A DNA stretch of 64,000 nucleotides from JBCCFK01 sp965262315 (GCA_965262315.1 CBDHFJ010000165.1:1-64000); one strand, 5' to 3'; shown: positions 34,285 to 45,582, numbered from the stretch's first letter. Numbers and translations are program-made. Notes: generated by a model from the letters alone, not told the origin.

Positions 34285-34980
34285 CTAGCGGAAGAGGTCC
34301 TCAGCGGGATCTCGGACCAACTCGTCCACCGTCGATCCATCGCGGAACCAGGACGGGTCGCCGCCGCGGACGATCGCGACCGGTACGCCGGTCGCCTTGC
34401 CCATGACCAACTCGGCGGCGCACGCGAGTTCGTCGACCAGTGCGACCTCGGTGACCTGCATCTCGCGGCCCAACGCGTCAGGTGTGCCACGAAGATCGAG
34501 GATCGGCGCCACCCCGGCAGACCCGATCGACACATCGGTGAGGCCTCGACGCCACGGCCGCCCGAAGGTGTCCGAGATGATCACCGCGGCGTCGATGCCG
34601 TGCTTGTGCTTGAGCGAGTCGCGGATTCGGCGCGCCGATCGGTCGCTGTCCTCGGGGAGGAGGGCTGCCTGGCCGCGCTCGACGTTGGACAGGTCGATCC
34701 CGGCGTTGGCGCACACGAAACCGTGCTTCGTCTCGCTGATGATCAGGTCGCCGCGGCGTCGCACGATGCGTACCGACTCCTGCTCGACGAGTGGTTTGTG
34801 GCTCAACGGGTCGGAGGCGTCGATCTCGACCAACGCGTTCTCGGCCTTGGACACGATCTTCTGGGTGACCACCAGCACGTCGCCGTCCTGGACGACGCCG
34901 GTGGCCGCGATCATGTCGCCGAGGTCGTCGCCGGGTCGGACCTCGGGCATACCTTCGATGGGGAGGATCTCGAGTCTCAC
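34285..34980 (-). CDS. fbiB: F420-0:gamma-glutamyl ligase, CofE/FbiB N-domain type
   Basis: Adds glutamates to coenzyme F420-0. The 231 residues show the family segments LEILPIEGMPEVRPGDDL, VLVVTQKIVSKAENA, a cation-binding HKHGIDAAVIISDTFGRPWRRG and MGKATGVPVAIVRG. It corresponds to CofE or the N-terminal half of mycobacterial FbiB; the nitroreductase-like C-terminal domain is missing. The GTG start overlaps the cofD stop by four bases (GTGA). Its TAG stop lies in the right CTAG copy flanking the MITE-like element. Confidence 0.93.
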   Translation of the reverse strand: MRLEILPIEGMPEVRPGDDLGDMIAATGVVQDGDVLVVTQKIVSKAENALVEIDASDPLSHKPLVEQESVRIVRRRGDLIISETKHGFVCANAGIDLSNVERGQAALLPEDSDRSARRIRDSLKHKHGIDAAVIISDTFGRPWRRGLTDVSIGSAGVAPILDLRGTPDALGREMQVTEVALVDELACAAELVMGKATGVPVAIVRGGDPSWFRDGSTVDELVRDPAEDLFR

Positions 34981-35918
34981 GGGGTCAGTGCTCCTTCGAT
35001 GACGGTGGTCGCGAGCGCAGCGGCCACCTCGGGGTCGCGCATGATGGTGTCGGTGACGAGGCAGCGGACGCCGGTGGCCTCGACCGCCCCCGTCTGGCCG
35101 GCGTCGACCTGGTCGATGACCAGCGTCGCGGCCAGTTCCCGGTAGGCCTCGGCCACGCCCACGACCGACGGTTCCATGCCGAGCTCGCGCATCAGCCGAT
35201 CGGCCGGGCCCTTCAGCGCCTTGCCGCCGACGATGGGGGAGATACCGACCACCCGGTCTCGCCGAGCGAGGATCGCCTCCCGGATGCCGGGCACCGAGAT
35301 CACGGGACCGATGGACACCACCGGGTTCGACGGGGCGATCACCACCACGTCGGCATCGGCGATCGCCTGGAGCACCCCGGGCCCGGGCACGGTCTGGTCG
35401 ATGCCGGCAAAGCGCACCGAGCTGACGGGGACGGCGTGTCGATGCCGGACGAAGTACTCCTGGAAGCCGATCTCGCCGTGGTCGGCGGTGGTCACCCGGG
35501 TCTCGATCCGGCCGTCGGTCACGGGGAGCAGGGTGGCCTCGATGCCCCAGCCTGCGGTGATGGCAGCGGTGATGGCCGACAGGGGCTCGCCGGCCTGGAG
35601 TCGTCCCGTTCGGAACAGGTTGGTGCCCAGGTCGCGGTCGCCGAGGTTGAACCAGGTCTCGCCGCCGTACCGACGCATCGTCTCCATGGCCTGCCACGTC
35701 TCGTCGGCGACACCCCAGCCGGTCTCGGTGTTGTCGACCCCGGCGAGCGTGTACGTCACGGTGTCGAGGTCGGGGCTGACGTGGAGGCCGTGCACGACGG
35801 TGTCGTCGGCGACGTTCACGATCGCCGTCACCCCGGCGGGGTCGACCGCGCGCACGAGTCCTCGGAGGAAGCGGGCCGCTCCGACACCACCGGCGATCAC
35901 CGCACAAGTGATGCTCAT
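34977..35918 (-). CDS. fbiA: 2-phospho-L-lactate/phosphoenolpyruvyl transferase, F420 pathway
   Basis: Joins the phospho-lactyl (or phosphoenolpyruvyl) moiety to Fo, giving (dehydro-)F420-0. The 313 residues contain the CofD features AVIAGGVGAARFLRGL, NVADDTVVHGLHVSPDLDT, GWFN-type GETWFNLGDRDLG, APSNPVVSIGPV and ISPIVGGKALKGPADRLM. It overlaps the gmd stop (ATGA) and the cofE start (GTGA), so the F420 pair is on one transcript with the GDP-sugar genes. CofC/FbiD and FbiC are not in the window, so F420 synthesis needs distant genes as well. Confidence 0.95.
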   Translation of the reverse strand: MSITCAVIAGGVGAARFLRGLVRAVDPAGVTAIVNVADDTVVHGLHVSPDLDTVTYTLAGVDNTETGWGVADETWQAMETMRRYGGETWFNLGDRDLGTNLFRTGRLQAGEPLSAITAAITAGWGIEATLLPVTDGRIETRVTTADHGEIGFQEYFVRHRHAVPVSSVRFAGIDQTVPGPGVLQAIADADVVVIAPSNPVVSIGPVISVPGIREAILARRDRVVGISPIVGGKALKGPADRLMRELGMEPSVVGVAEAYRELAATLVIDQVDAGQTGAVEATGVRCLVTDTIMRDPEVAAALATTVIEGALTP

Positions 35919-36892
35919 GCCAGAGGCCGGAGCCGGCCCTCGAGCAGCGCCATGTCGGCGTCGACCATCCCCACGACGAGCTGTTCGAAGGAGGTCTCGG
36001 GGCGCCAGTCGAGCTCGGTCTCGGCCTTCGTGGCGTCGCCGACCAGCAGGTCGACCTCCGCCGGTCGGAAGAACCGTTCGTCGATCACGACGTAGTCCTC
36101 GTAGTCGAGACCGAGATGGCCGAACGCGACCTCGCAGAAGTCCCGCACGCTGTGGGTCTCGCCCGTGCAGACCACGTAGTCGTCGGCGACGTCTTGCTGC
36201 AGCATCGTCCACATGGCTTTGACGTAGTCCCCGGCGAAGCCCCAGTCGCGCTTGGCATCGAGGTTGCCGAGCGCCAGTTCGTCCACCATGCCGAGCTTGA
36301 TCTGGGCCGCGGTGTGGGTGATCTTGCGGGTCACGAACTCGTGCCCCCGGCGAGGGCTCTCGTGGTTGAACAGGATGCCCGACGACGCGTGGAGGTCGTA
36401 GCTCTCGCGGTAGTTGACGGTGATCCAGTGCCCGTACACCTTGGCGACGCCGTACGGGCTGCGCGGGTGGAACGGCGTCGCCTCGGTCTGGGGCACCTCT
36501 CGGACCTTGCCGAACATCTCGCTGGACGACGCCTGGTAGAAGCGGATCGACGGATCGACGATTCGGATGGCGTCGAGCAGGCGGGTGACGCCCAACGCCG
36601 TCGTCTCACCGGTCAGGACCGGCTGGCTGAACGACGTCTGCACGAACGACTGAGCGGCGAGGTTGTAGACCTCCGATGGCTCGTGGTTCTTCAGGGCGTC
36701 GATCAGCGACACCTGGTCGAGGAGATCGCCGTTGACCAGCTCGAGCCGGTCCTGGATGTGGGCGATGCGCTCGAAGTTCACGGTGCTCGATCGACGCACC
36801 ATGCCGACGACGGTGTAGTCCTTCTCGAGCAGCAACTCGGCCAGGTACGAGCCGTCCTGGCCGGTGATGCCGGTGATGAGTGCGGTGGGCAT
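35915..36892 (-). CDS. gmd: GDP-mannose 4,6-dehydratase
   Basis: Converts GDP-D-mannose to GDP-4-keto-6-deoxy-D-mannose with bound NADP. The 325 residues have the SDR start ALITGITGQDGSYLAELLL, RRSSTVNFERI, the SSSEMFGKV catalytic Ser/Thr region, YGVAK (Tyr-x3-Lys) and FNHESPRRGHEFVTRKI, all characteristic of Gmd. It is followed by cofD with a four-base overlap and preceded by a reductase gene 12 bases upstream. Phosphomannomutase at 46689 could feed it via GDP-mannose. Confidence 0.96.
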   Translation of the reverse strand: MPTALITGITGQDGSYLAELLLEKDYTVVGMVRRSSTVNFERIAHIQDRLELVNGDLLDQVSLIDALKNHEPSEVYNLAAQSFVQTSFSQPVLTGETTALGVTRLLDAIRIVDPSIRFYQASSSEMFGKVREVPQTEATPFHPRSPYGVAKVYGHWITVNYRESYDLHASSGILFNHESPRRGHEFVTRKITHTAAQIKLGMVDELALGNLDAKRDWGFAGDYVKAMWTMLQQDVADDYVVCTGETHSVRDFCEVAFGHLGLDYEDYVVIDERFFRPAEVDLLVGDATKAETELDWRPETSFEQLVVGMVDADMALLEGRLRPLA

Positions 36893-36904
36893 GGGTTCGG
36901 TCTC

Positions 36905-37804
36905 CTAGGAGGAGGTGAGGGCCGCACGTGCCGCCTCGACGACGTCGTCGAGGGTGGTGCCCAGGTCGATGGTGGGTTCCCAGCCCGTTGCGGCGCGGAT
37001 CGCGGTGTTGTCGCCGCGCAGGACGGGCAGGTCCGACGGACGCTGGAGTTCGGGATCGGGGACGAGGGCGATGGCGGGGTCGGTGCGATCGAGCAGCATG
37101 GCCACCAGCTCCGCAACGGCGTGATCGACACCCGAGCACACGTTGTAGGCCCGGTCGGGTTCGGCCGCGGTCCCGAGCAGCCGGTAGGCGCGCACGACGT
37201 CTCGGACGTCGGTGAAGTCGCGTCGGGCCTCGAGGTTGCCGACGCTGATCTCTCGTTCGCCGGCCGCCGCGGCACGGACGAGCCGACCCGCGATGGCCGA
37301 TGCCACGAACCGCTCGCTCTGGCCGGGGCCGAGATGGTTGAAGGCCCGCGCCACCACGACCTCGAGCCCGGTTCGACTCCATTGCATCGCCGCCATCTCC
37401 GCCGCAGCCTTGGACGCTGCGTACGGGCTGGCCGGATGGAGTGGTGCGTCCTCGGCGATGGGCATGGCCTCGGGGGCCACCAGGCCGTAGACCTCGGCGC
37501 TGGAGACCACCACCACCCGGCGCACGCCGGCTTGGACCGCTGCGGCCAACACGGCCACGGTGCCTTCGCCGTTGGCGCGAAAGGTTCCGGTCGGGTCCCG
37601 CCAGGACGCGGCCACATCGGCTTGGCCGGCGAGGTGGTAGACGACCTCGGCGTCGGTGAACACGGCAGCCAGGGCCGGCTGATCCGTGATGTCGGGGCCA
37701 CCATCGGCGCGATCGGTGGTGACGACCTCGTCTCCGCCGGCCTCGAGATGCCGGATCAGGTGGGGGCCGACGAATCCACCGGCACCGGTGACGGCGACCT
37801 GCAC
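36905..37804 (-). CDS. rmd: NAD(P)-dependent sugar reductase/epimerase, probably GDP-4-keto-6-deoxymannose reductase
   Basis: A 299-residue extended SDR with VAVTGAGGFVGPHLIRHL (Rossmann), VVVVSSAEVYG, YAASKAAAEM (catalytic Tyr/Lys) and FNHLGPGQSERFVASAI. The last signature, together with the position next to gmd, suggests the 4-reductase that gives GDP-D-rhamnose (Rmd) rather than GDP-fucose synthase, which has longer specific loops. Start GTG 37804 lies one base from the stop of the upstream gene. The call of Rmd versus another epimerase is inference from context. Confidence 0.82.
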   Translation of the reverse strand: MQVAVTGAGGFVGPHLIRHLEAGGDEVVTTDRADGGPDITDQPALAAVFTDAEVVYHLAGQADVAASWRDPTGTFRANGEGTVAVLAAAVQAGVRRVVVVSSAEVYGLVAPEAMPIAEDAPLHPASPYAASKAAAEMAAMQWSRTGLEVVVARAFNHLGPGQSERFVASAIAGRLVRAAAAGEREISVGNLEARRDFTDVRDVVRAYRLLGTAAEPDRAYNVCSGVDHAVAELVAMLLDRTDPAIALVPDPELQRPSDLPVLRGDNTAIRAATGWEPTIDLGTTLDDVVEAARAALTSS

Positions 37805-37805
37805 G

Positions 37806-38222
37806 TCAGCGGGCCTCGAGTCCCAGCGCGGCTCGCAGCTGGGAGAGGTGGTCGTCGGCGACGACGCGGAAGGCACGGGACAGCTCCCGGAGTGGCTCGG
37901 GAAGGTCCGGCTCCAGGTCGGCCAGGATCGCTCCGATCCGATGTTCGACCCCGTCGAGGCGGTCGTCGAGGTCCTGGAGTCCGTCCCGGAGCTTGGCCGC
38001 GATCCGCGTCGCCCGTTCTGGGTCGTCGGCGAGCTCGCCGAGATCCCCGAGGAACGAGATGTCCGGCAGCTCGAGTTCGCCGGCCTCGACCTGCTTCTGC
38101 AGGTCCCGCCTGGCCACCTGGAAGCGGTTGACGGCGAGGACGCCGAGCCCGACCCCGGTGTAGAGGAGGTCGGTGACCCAGGCCACAGCAGGGTCCTGGG
38201 ACTCGTTGTCGGGGGCGGGCAC
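37806..38222 (-). CDS. Small helical protein, first gene of the GDP-sugar/F420 operon
   Basis: A 138-residue protein with a weak hydrophobic segment (TDLLYTGVGLGVLAVNRFQVAR) and then mostly charged helix with a coiled-coil-like pattern (RIAAKLRDGLQDLDDRLDGVEHR). I do not recognise it; some phasin-like or scaffold proteins look similar. The GTG start follows TACAGT by six bases. It heads a five-gene run to cofE, the genes being one base to a few bases apart. Confidence 0.6.
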   Translation of the reverse strand: MPAPDNESQDPAVAWVTDLLYTGVGLGVLAVNRFQVARRDLQKQVEAGELELPDISFLGDLGELADDPERATRIAAKLRDGLQDLDDRLDGVEHRIGAILADLEPDLPEPLRELSRAFRVVADDHLSQLRAALGLEAR

Positions 38223-38228
38223 CGCCTC

Positions 38229-38234
38229 ACTGTA
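38229..38234 (-). promoter_or_regulatory. -10 element TACAGT for the rmd-gmd-fbiA-fbiB operon
   Basis: TACAGT on the minus strand ends six bases before the GTG at 38222. Confidence 0.5.
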
Positions 38235-38352
38235 CGTGCGAGAAGGCCGGCCTCACCAGCCCGAACGAACCCGATGGAACGGCTGGTGGGCGGGGTCCGA
38301 ACAGCGTTGGTTCATGCATCGGGGGGTACGTCTCAGGAGCCGTTTTCGGGGC

Positions 38353-38358
38353 TAGCGT
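38353..38358 (+). promoter_or_regulatory. -10 element TAGCGT for the large glycosyltransferase gene
   Basis: TAGCGT ends nine bases before the GTG at 38368. Confidence 0.45.
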
Positions 38359-38367
38359 CTGTCCGTT

Positions 38368-41300
38368 GTGGATTCGCCCGATCAGCCCCCCGGCCCGGAG
38401 GGGCGGACCTCCGTCACCGCGCCTCGGGTGCAGATCGTCGTGGTCGCCCACGAGCCCGGTCCGTGGTTCGCGGAGACCCTGATCTCGCTCGCTGCGCAGG
38501 ATTATCCCCGCTTCGGCGTGACCGTCGTGGCCGGCGGCCTCTCGGACGAGCACGAGGCCGATCTCGCCCGGTCGCTGCCCGATGCGGATGTCCAGGCCAT
38601 TCCCGACGGTGCGGGCTACAGCGAATCCGCCAACGCCGTCCTCGCCGACTCGGCGACACCCGCCTTCTACCTGTTCTGTCACGACGACGTGGCGTTGGCA
38701 TCGGACGCGCTGCGGCTGCTGGTCGAGGAGGCGGTGCGCTCGAACGCGAGCATCGTCGGTCCGAAGCTCGTCGCCTGGGACCGCCCCGAAGAGCTCCTCG
38801 AGGTCGGGCTCGACGTCGACAAGATCGGCCACCCGCGCTCCCGAGTCGAGCGAGGTGAGCTGGACCAGGAGCAGCACGACGCCGTCACGGACGTGTTCGC
38901 AGTTCCTGGCGCGGTCCAGCTCATTCGCGGCGATCTCTTCCACGCGATGCGGGGGTTCGACACCCAGATGGGGGTGACGGGCGAGGACGTCGACTTCTGT
39001 TGGCGAGCTCACGTCGCAGGTGCCCGAGTCATGGTGTCGCCCTCCGCGGTCGTGCGCCATCGGGCGGCGCTGCCGGAGCGCCGGAGATCAGCCGAGCTGG
39101 AGCGGCTCCGGGAGCGCCACCGGATTCGCACGCTGCTGAGCGTGTACGGCATCGGCCACAGTCTCCGGGTCGTCCCTCAGGCGATCGTCTACAGCCTGTT
39201 GCGCGTGCTCGGTGCGCTGGCTGTCGGCCAGTTCTCGACGGCGCGCAGTGCCGTCGGGGCATGGCTGTGGAACCTCGCCCGGCCGGCGTCGCTCCTGCGC
39301 CGCCGCCGCCTCGTCCGCCGCACCCGAAAACTGTCCGACTCCGAGATCCGGCCACTCCAAGTCGGGGGATTCGCCCCGCTCACCACCTACCTCCGGGGTC
39401 AACTGGGAGACGACAGTCGGGGCTCCCTCGGCTCCCGAATCCGTAATCTCATGCAGGCCGTGCGGGCCGGCCCCTCGAGGATCTCGCTCGGCTTCTGGGC
39501 GCTCGCCGTCGCGGTCCTGGTGTTCGGCAGCCGCCATCTCATCACGCGGCGGGTGCCGGTCGTGGGCGATCTCGTCCCGTTCGATCTCGGCCCCGGCGAG
39601 TTGCTCGGCCGCTGGTTCTCGGGCTGGTCCACCATGGGGACGGGTCACGAGGCGGCGGCGCCGACCGCCTTCGGCCTGACGGGGCTGTTGGGCGTCGCGT
39701 TCCTCGGCTTCATGGGTCTGCTCCGGACCGCCATGACGGTGGGCATGCTGCCGCTGGGGGCGATCGGGATGTGGCGTCTGCTGCGGCCGTTCTCGTCGCC
39801 GTGGATCAGAGTCATCGGCACCCTGACCTACCTCGTGTCGCCGGTGCCGTATGACGCCATGGGCAACGGAACCTGGGGTGCCGTGCTCCTCTACGGCACC
39901 CTGCCCTGGGTGGTGGCGTCGCTCGGGCGCGGCGGCCGGATGGCACCGTTCGGTCGGCTCGGCGGATCGGTCGGCGAGGGCGTCCTCGAGCCGGGGTGGA
40001 TCCGAGAGGTGCTGCTCCTCGGCCTCGTGCTGGGCGCCATCGCAGCCTTCGAACCCTTCGTCGTGGTCCTGGTGGTCGCGATGGCGATCGCCATCTCCCT
40101 GGGCAGCCTGTTGGCAGGGTGGCCCGGCGGCTCGGCTCGCATGGCGTCGGTCACCGCCGGCGGACTGGTGGTCGCGGCTGGGCTCAACGTGGCGTGGCTG
40201 GCCCACGCGATCTCGGGTGACCGCGATCTCGACTGGTTCGTCGGCACCAGACCCGAGGACGCTGCGGTGCCGGACCTCGTCGACCTGCTCCGGCTCGACA
40301 CCGGGAACGTGGGTGGCGGCCCCCTGGGGTGGGCGCTGCCCGTGGCGGGAATCGTGCCGCTGCTGCTGGCCCGAGGCCCTCGGTGGGCCTGGGCTGTGCG
40401 TGGCCTCGCCATGTACCTGGCCGCGGTGGCCGGCGTGTGGGCCATCGGCAACGGATGGGCGCCCATCACCATGCCCGCGCCCGAGGTGATGCTGACCGTG
40501 GGGTCGTTGGGCCTGGCGCTGTCGGCAGCCATGGGTGTCGCGGCCATCGAGCGCGATCTTCGCACCTACGGGTTCGGCTGGCGCCAACTGCTGCCCGTGA
40601 CCGCCGTCGCGGCGTTGGTGCTCGCGGTGCTCCCGGCTGCCCGAGCCTCGTTCGACGGCGCATGGGAGATGCCCGACCAGGACTTCAACCGGCAGTTGGC
40701 CGAGATCAACGGCGATCGACCCGAGCGGGTGCTCTGGATCGGTCACGACGACGTGCTGGGCGTGAGTGGCCGGAGCTTCGGTGACGGCCTCACCCTCGCT
40801 GTCAGTGGCTCGCGTGAGGTCGGCTTCGTCGACCGCTGGGCGGGTCTCGCTCAGCCGGCGGACGCATTGCTCGCCGATGCCGTGCAGCTGGCCATCGACG
40901 GTGGGACGTCGCGGCTCGGGCGGCTGCTCGCCCCGTTCGCGATCGGCGAGGTGATCGTGCTGGAACAGGCGGCACCCACCCCGGCGATCGGGGTCACCCG
41001 CTCCGTGCCCGATGCGCTGCTCGCCGCGTTGACCGAACAGCTCGACCTCGAGCAGGTGGAGATCACCCCGGGCGTCGCTCGTTATCGCAACACGGCCGCA
41101 CTTCCGGTCGCTGCGGTGTTGCCCGAGGGCACGACCGCCGAGGTCGGGCTTCGCGAGTTCGCCGCCGACCGGTCACCGGTCGCATCCAGACCGCTCGTCG
41201 CCACGGGCGCGGTCGAGTTCAGCGGATCGGTGGCGGTGGGCGAAGAGGTCTACCTCGCCACGCCGGCCGGCGATGGCTGGGAGCTCACGGTCGAGAGTCG

Positions 41301-41490
41301 CGCTGCAGAAGCCCGATCTGCACTCGACTGGGCACAGGCGCATCGGGTGGGGCTGACCGGCGAGGCCACGCTCCGGTATCGGACGCCGTTCTCACACCGC
41401 CTGCTGATGGGCGGTCAGCTCGCGGTGTGGGTGATCGCCGTCGTGGCGCTGCTCCGGGTGAGCGGCCGTTCCCGGCAGGAACGCGCATGA
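38368..41490 (+). CDS. Large GT2 glycosyltransferase with polytopic membrane domain
   Basis: A 1040-residue protein. Residues of about 15-240 form a family 2 glycosyltransferase with VVVAHEPGPWFAETLISLAA, FCHDDVALASDALR (metal motif) and TGEDVDFCWRAHVAGARV. After a basic linker there are about ten to twelve membrane helices (390-760), followed by an outside domain of some 240 residues and a last helix just before the C-terminus. This layout occurs in actinobacterial envelope glycosyltransferases next to DUF5719 genes. It probably builds or extends a wall polymer; acceptor and sugar are not readable. The ATGA overlap ties it to the next gene. Confidence 0.88.
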   Translation: MDSPDQPPGPEGRTSVTAPRVQIVVVAHEPGPWFAETLISLAAQDYPRFGVTVVAGGLSDEHEADLARSLPDADVQAIPDGAGYSESANAVLADSATPAFYLFCHDDVALASDALRLLVEEAVRSNASIVGPKLVAWDRPEELLEVGLDVDKIGHPRSRVERGELDQEQHDAVTDVFAVPGAVQLIRGDLFHAMRGFDTQMGVTGEDVDFCWRAHVAGARVMVSPSAVVRHRAALPERRRSAELERLRERHRIRTLLSVYGIGHSLRVVPQAIVYSLLRVLGALAVGQFSTARSAVGAWLWNLARPASLLRRRRLVRRTRKLSDSEIRPLQVGGFAPLTTYLRGQLGDDSRGSLGSRIRNLMQAVRAGPSRISLGFWALAVAVLVFGSRHLITRRVPVVGDLVPFDLGPGELLGRWFSGWSTMGTGHEAAAPTAFGLTGLLGVAFLGFMGLLRTAMTVGMLPLGAIGMWRLLRPFSSPWIRVIGTLTYLVSPVPYDAMGNGTWGAVLLYGTLPWVVASLGRGGRMAPFGRLGGSVGEGVLEPGWIREVLLLGLVLGAIAAFEPFVVVLVVAMAIAISLGSLLAGWPGGSARMASVTAGGLVVAAGLNVAWLAHAISGDRDLDWFVGTRPEDAAVPDLVDLLRLDTGNVGGGPLGWALPVAGIVPLLLARGPRWAWAVRGLAMYLAAVAGVWAIGNGWAPITMPAPEVMLTVGSLGLALSAAMGVAAIERDLRTYGFGWRQLLPVTAVAALVLAVLPAARASFDGAWEMPDQDFNRQLAEINGDRPERVLWIGHDDVLGVSGRSFGDGLTLAVSGSREVGFVDRWAGLAQPADALLADAVQLAIDGGTSRLGRLLAPFAIGEVIVLEQAAPTPAIGVTRSVPDALLAALTEQLDLEQVEITPGVARYRNTAALPVAAVLPEGTTAEVGLREFAADRSPVASRPLVATGAVEFSGSVAVGEEVYLATPAGDGWELTVESRAAEARSALDWAQAHRVGLTGEATLRYRTPFSHRLLMGGQLAVWVIAVVALLRVSGRSRQERA

Positions 41491-43079
41491 TCGCGCCGTC
41501 GACTCCCATCGACCGGTCGCGAGTCACCCGATGGCCCGCGATCATCCTGCTGGCCGCGGTGATCGCGCTGATGGCCATCGTCGATGCCGGCGACGAGTCC
41601 GCGGCCGGTGACGCGGACCTCGAGCGCGCCATCGTCCCCACAGCCGGCCGGGCCGAAGCCTTGTCGAGCGCGTGGTACTGCGCTGCCGGCACCATCGTCG
41701 AAGGGGACTTCGCCGATCACACCGTCGTCATCGCCAACCCGTCGGGCACCGATGCCGAGGTGGTGCTCACCGTCCATCCGGTCCTCGCGCCCCAGCCCCT
41801 CGCCATCGATCTGGATGCCGAGGACCTGGCGGAGGAGCTGGAGCTGGTGGCTCCCGAGGCCGTGGACCTCGGACGAGTGCTGACCACCGTCACCGTGCCG
41901 GCCCGGTCGGTGGAGCGGGTGCTGGTCCGCGACCTCGACGGCGTGGGGGGCGAGCACGCCGCCGTGCTGGTCGAGTCCGGCGTCGGCCAGATGGTCGTCG
42001 AACACATCGTGCGCGGGCCGAGCGGGGCCTCCTTGGCCCCCTGCCTGTCCACGTCGGCGTCGCAGTGGCACTTCGCCGCCGGCACCACGCGCAGCGGCGC
42101 CCGGCAGGTCATCTCGGTCTTCAACCCGTTCCCGGGTGACGCCGTGGTCGACCTCACGTTCACCGCCGACGGATCCGCTCGCGCACCGCAGATCTACGAA
42201 GGGCTGGTGGTGCCGTCCGGGACGGTCCTGCCCATCGACATCACCGACGTCGTGACCCTGTTCGACGTCGTCAGCGCTCGACTCGACGTCCGGACCGGCC
42301 GGGTGGTCGCGGACCGCCTGCTGGCGCTCGACGGCGACGAGGGCCTGCTGGGGCTCTCGGTCTCGCCGGGGTCGTCCGCTCCGGCACCGCAATGGGTGTT
42401 GCCGTCCAGCGGGCCGGCCGGCAGCGTCGACGCCATCGCCATCACCAACCCGTCCGACGTCGAGGCCGAGGTCGACCTCGAGGTCCGGCTGGACGTCCCC
42501 GAGCTCAACGGTGTCGTGGAGCCCATCGGCGTCCGGATCCGTGAAGGCAAGACCGTGGTCGTCGTGCTCCGGGGCGGGGCCGACCTGGTCGGCACCGCGT
42601 CGGTCGTCGACGCCTCGGCCCGCGTCCTCGACGACGTCGGGTACTGGGCGCTCGTTCGGTCGTTGAACGGGGTCGAGGTCATCGTCGACCGGTTCACGCT
42701 GTCCGCCGAGGCCGATCCGGCGACATCGGCCTCGCCGGCGCTGCCGGTGGCCGCCACCGGGCATCGGCTCACCAGCGCCGACGGTGGTGGCGAGATCACC
42801 ATCGTGAACCCCGCGTCGGACCGACTCGTCACCGCCGACATCGCCGCGACGTTCGACGGCAACCGGTTCGAGGTCGCGACGGTCGAGATCGGACAAGCGG
42901 CTCGCCTCGTGGTCGACCTGGAGGCGCTCGGCATCCCGGCAGACGCACTGGTGTCGGTCGAGACCAGCGACCCGGTGTTCGTCGAGCGGCGGTACCGCCT
43001 CGACGGCGCCGGACAGGGAACGGCCACGTCGATCCCGGTTGCGGGTACCGAGGCCGTTGTCGAAGTTCCCTTCGGCTGA
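41487..43079 (+). CDS. DUF5719-like secreted/anchored protein
   Basis: A 530-residue protein with one N-terminal membrane helix (about 15-32) and a large beta-rich exterior. Repeated short patterns are seen, such as WYCAAGT...HTVVIANPSGTDAEV, WHFAAGT...ISVFNPFPGDAVVDL and a final EITIVNPASDRLVTADI, each resembling one immunoglobulin-like unit. This arrangement and the position right after the large glycosyltransferase match the DUF5719 family (from memory). The ATG overlaps the stop of the transferase. A role in the same envelope pathway is likely but unproven. Confidence 0.75.
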   Translation: MIAPSTPIDRSRVTRWPAIILLAAVIALMAIVDAGDESAAGDADLERAIVPTAGRAEALSSAWYCAAGTIVEGDFADHTVVIANPSGTDAEVVLTVHPVLAPQPLAIDLDAEDLAEELELVAPEAVDLGRVLTTVTVPARSVERVLVRDLDGVGGEHAAVLVESGVGQMVVEHIVRGPSGASLAPCLSTSASQWHFAAGTTRSGARQVISVFNPFPGDAVVDLTFTADGSARAPQIYEGLVVPSGTVLPIDITDVVTLFDVVSARLDVRTGRVVADRLLALDGDEGLLGLSVSPGSSAPAPQWVLPSSGPAGSVDAIAITNPSDVEAEVDLEVRLDVPELNGVVEPIGVRIREGKTVVVVLRGGADLVGTASVVDASARVLDDVGYWALVRSLNGVEVIVDRFTLSAEADPATSASPALPVAATGHRLTSADGGGEITIVNPASDRLVTADIAATFDGNRFEVATVEIGQAARLVVDLEALGIPADALVSVETSDPVFVERRYRLDGAGQGTATSIPVAGTEAVVEVPFG

Positions 43080-43094
43080 CGCTCGGCCGCCCGA

Positions 43095-43541
43095 TCAGGG
43101 AAAGTCGACGGCGGTTCCGTCGTCCGGCGTGATGATGCCGGCGTCGACCAAGGCGTCGCGGACCGCTTCGGGAGGTGGTGCGCCGAGCCACGACCACCGT
43201 ACGACCCCGTCGTCATCGGCCAGAGCCACGATGGGCACGGCGTCAACGCCGTAGCGGTCGTGGACGGCTTTGGTCGATTCGACCGGGAGGTCCTGTACCG
43301 CCACCGACGCGAAGGTCACGTCCGCCAGCACGGCTCGGGCGTCGTGACACGACAGGCAGGTGTCGGAGCTGAAGAGCGCCAGCAGCCAAGGGAGTTCGGG
43401 CTGGTCGAAGTCCGCACGATCGAGCTGTTGTGGAGCCGCGAACTGGGGCGTCGATGGGGCATCGGGGGCGCGACCGTTGACCACGAAGGCGACGCCACCG
43501 GCTGCGGCGGCCACCAGGAGGACGATGACGAGCGTGGTCAT
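43095..43541 (-). CDS. Membrane-anchored thioredoxin-like protein
   Basis: A 148-residue protein with an N-terminal membrane helix (about 4-22) and an extracytoplasmic thioredoxin fold. Cys62-Leu-Ser-Cys65 lies in LFSSDTCLSCHDARA and the cis-Pro segment is VDAVPIVALAD. It resembles the MauD-like protein at 13836 but is shorter. It is convergent with the DUF5719 gene (15 bases between the stops). Probable role: disulfide reduction or exchange outside the membrane; no substrate is evident. Confidence 0.8.
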   Translation of the reverse strand: MTTLVIVLLVAAAAGGVAFVVNGRAPDAPSTPQFAAPQQLDRADFDQPELPWLLALFSSDTCLSCHDARAVLADVTFASVAVQDLPVESTKAVHDRYGVDAVPIVALADDDGVVRWSWLGAPPPEAVRDALVDAGIITPDDGTAVDFP

Positions 43542-43591
43542 CGTTCAGCGTCGCCGGTGACGGAGTCGAGCGGCACGGCGGGGGAGCGGCC

Positions 43592-45574
<1,983 letters not shown>

Positions 45575-45582
45575 GGTCACTC

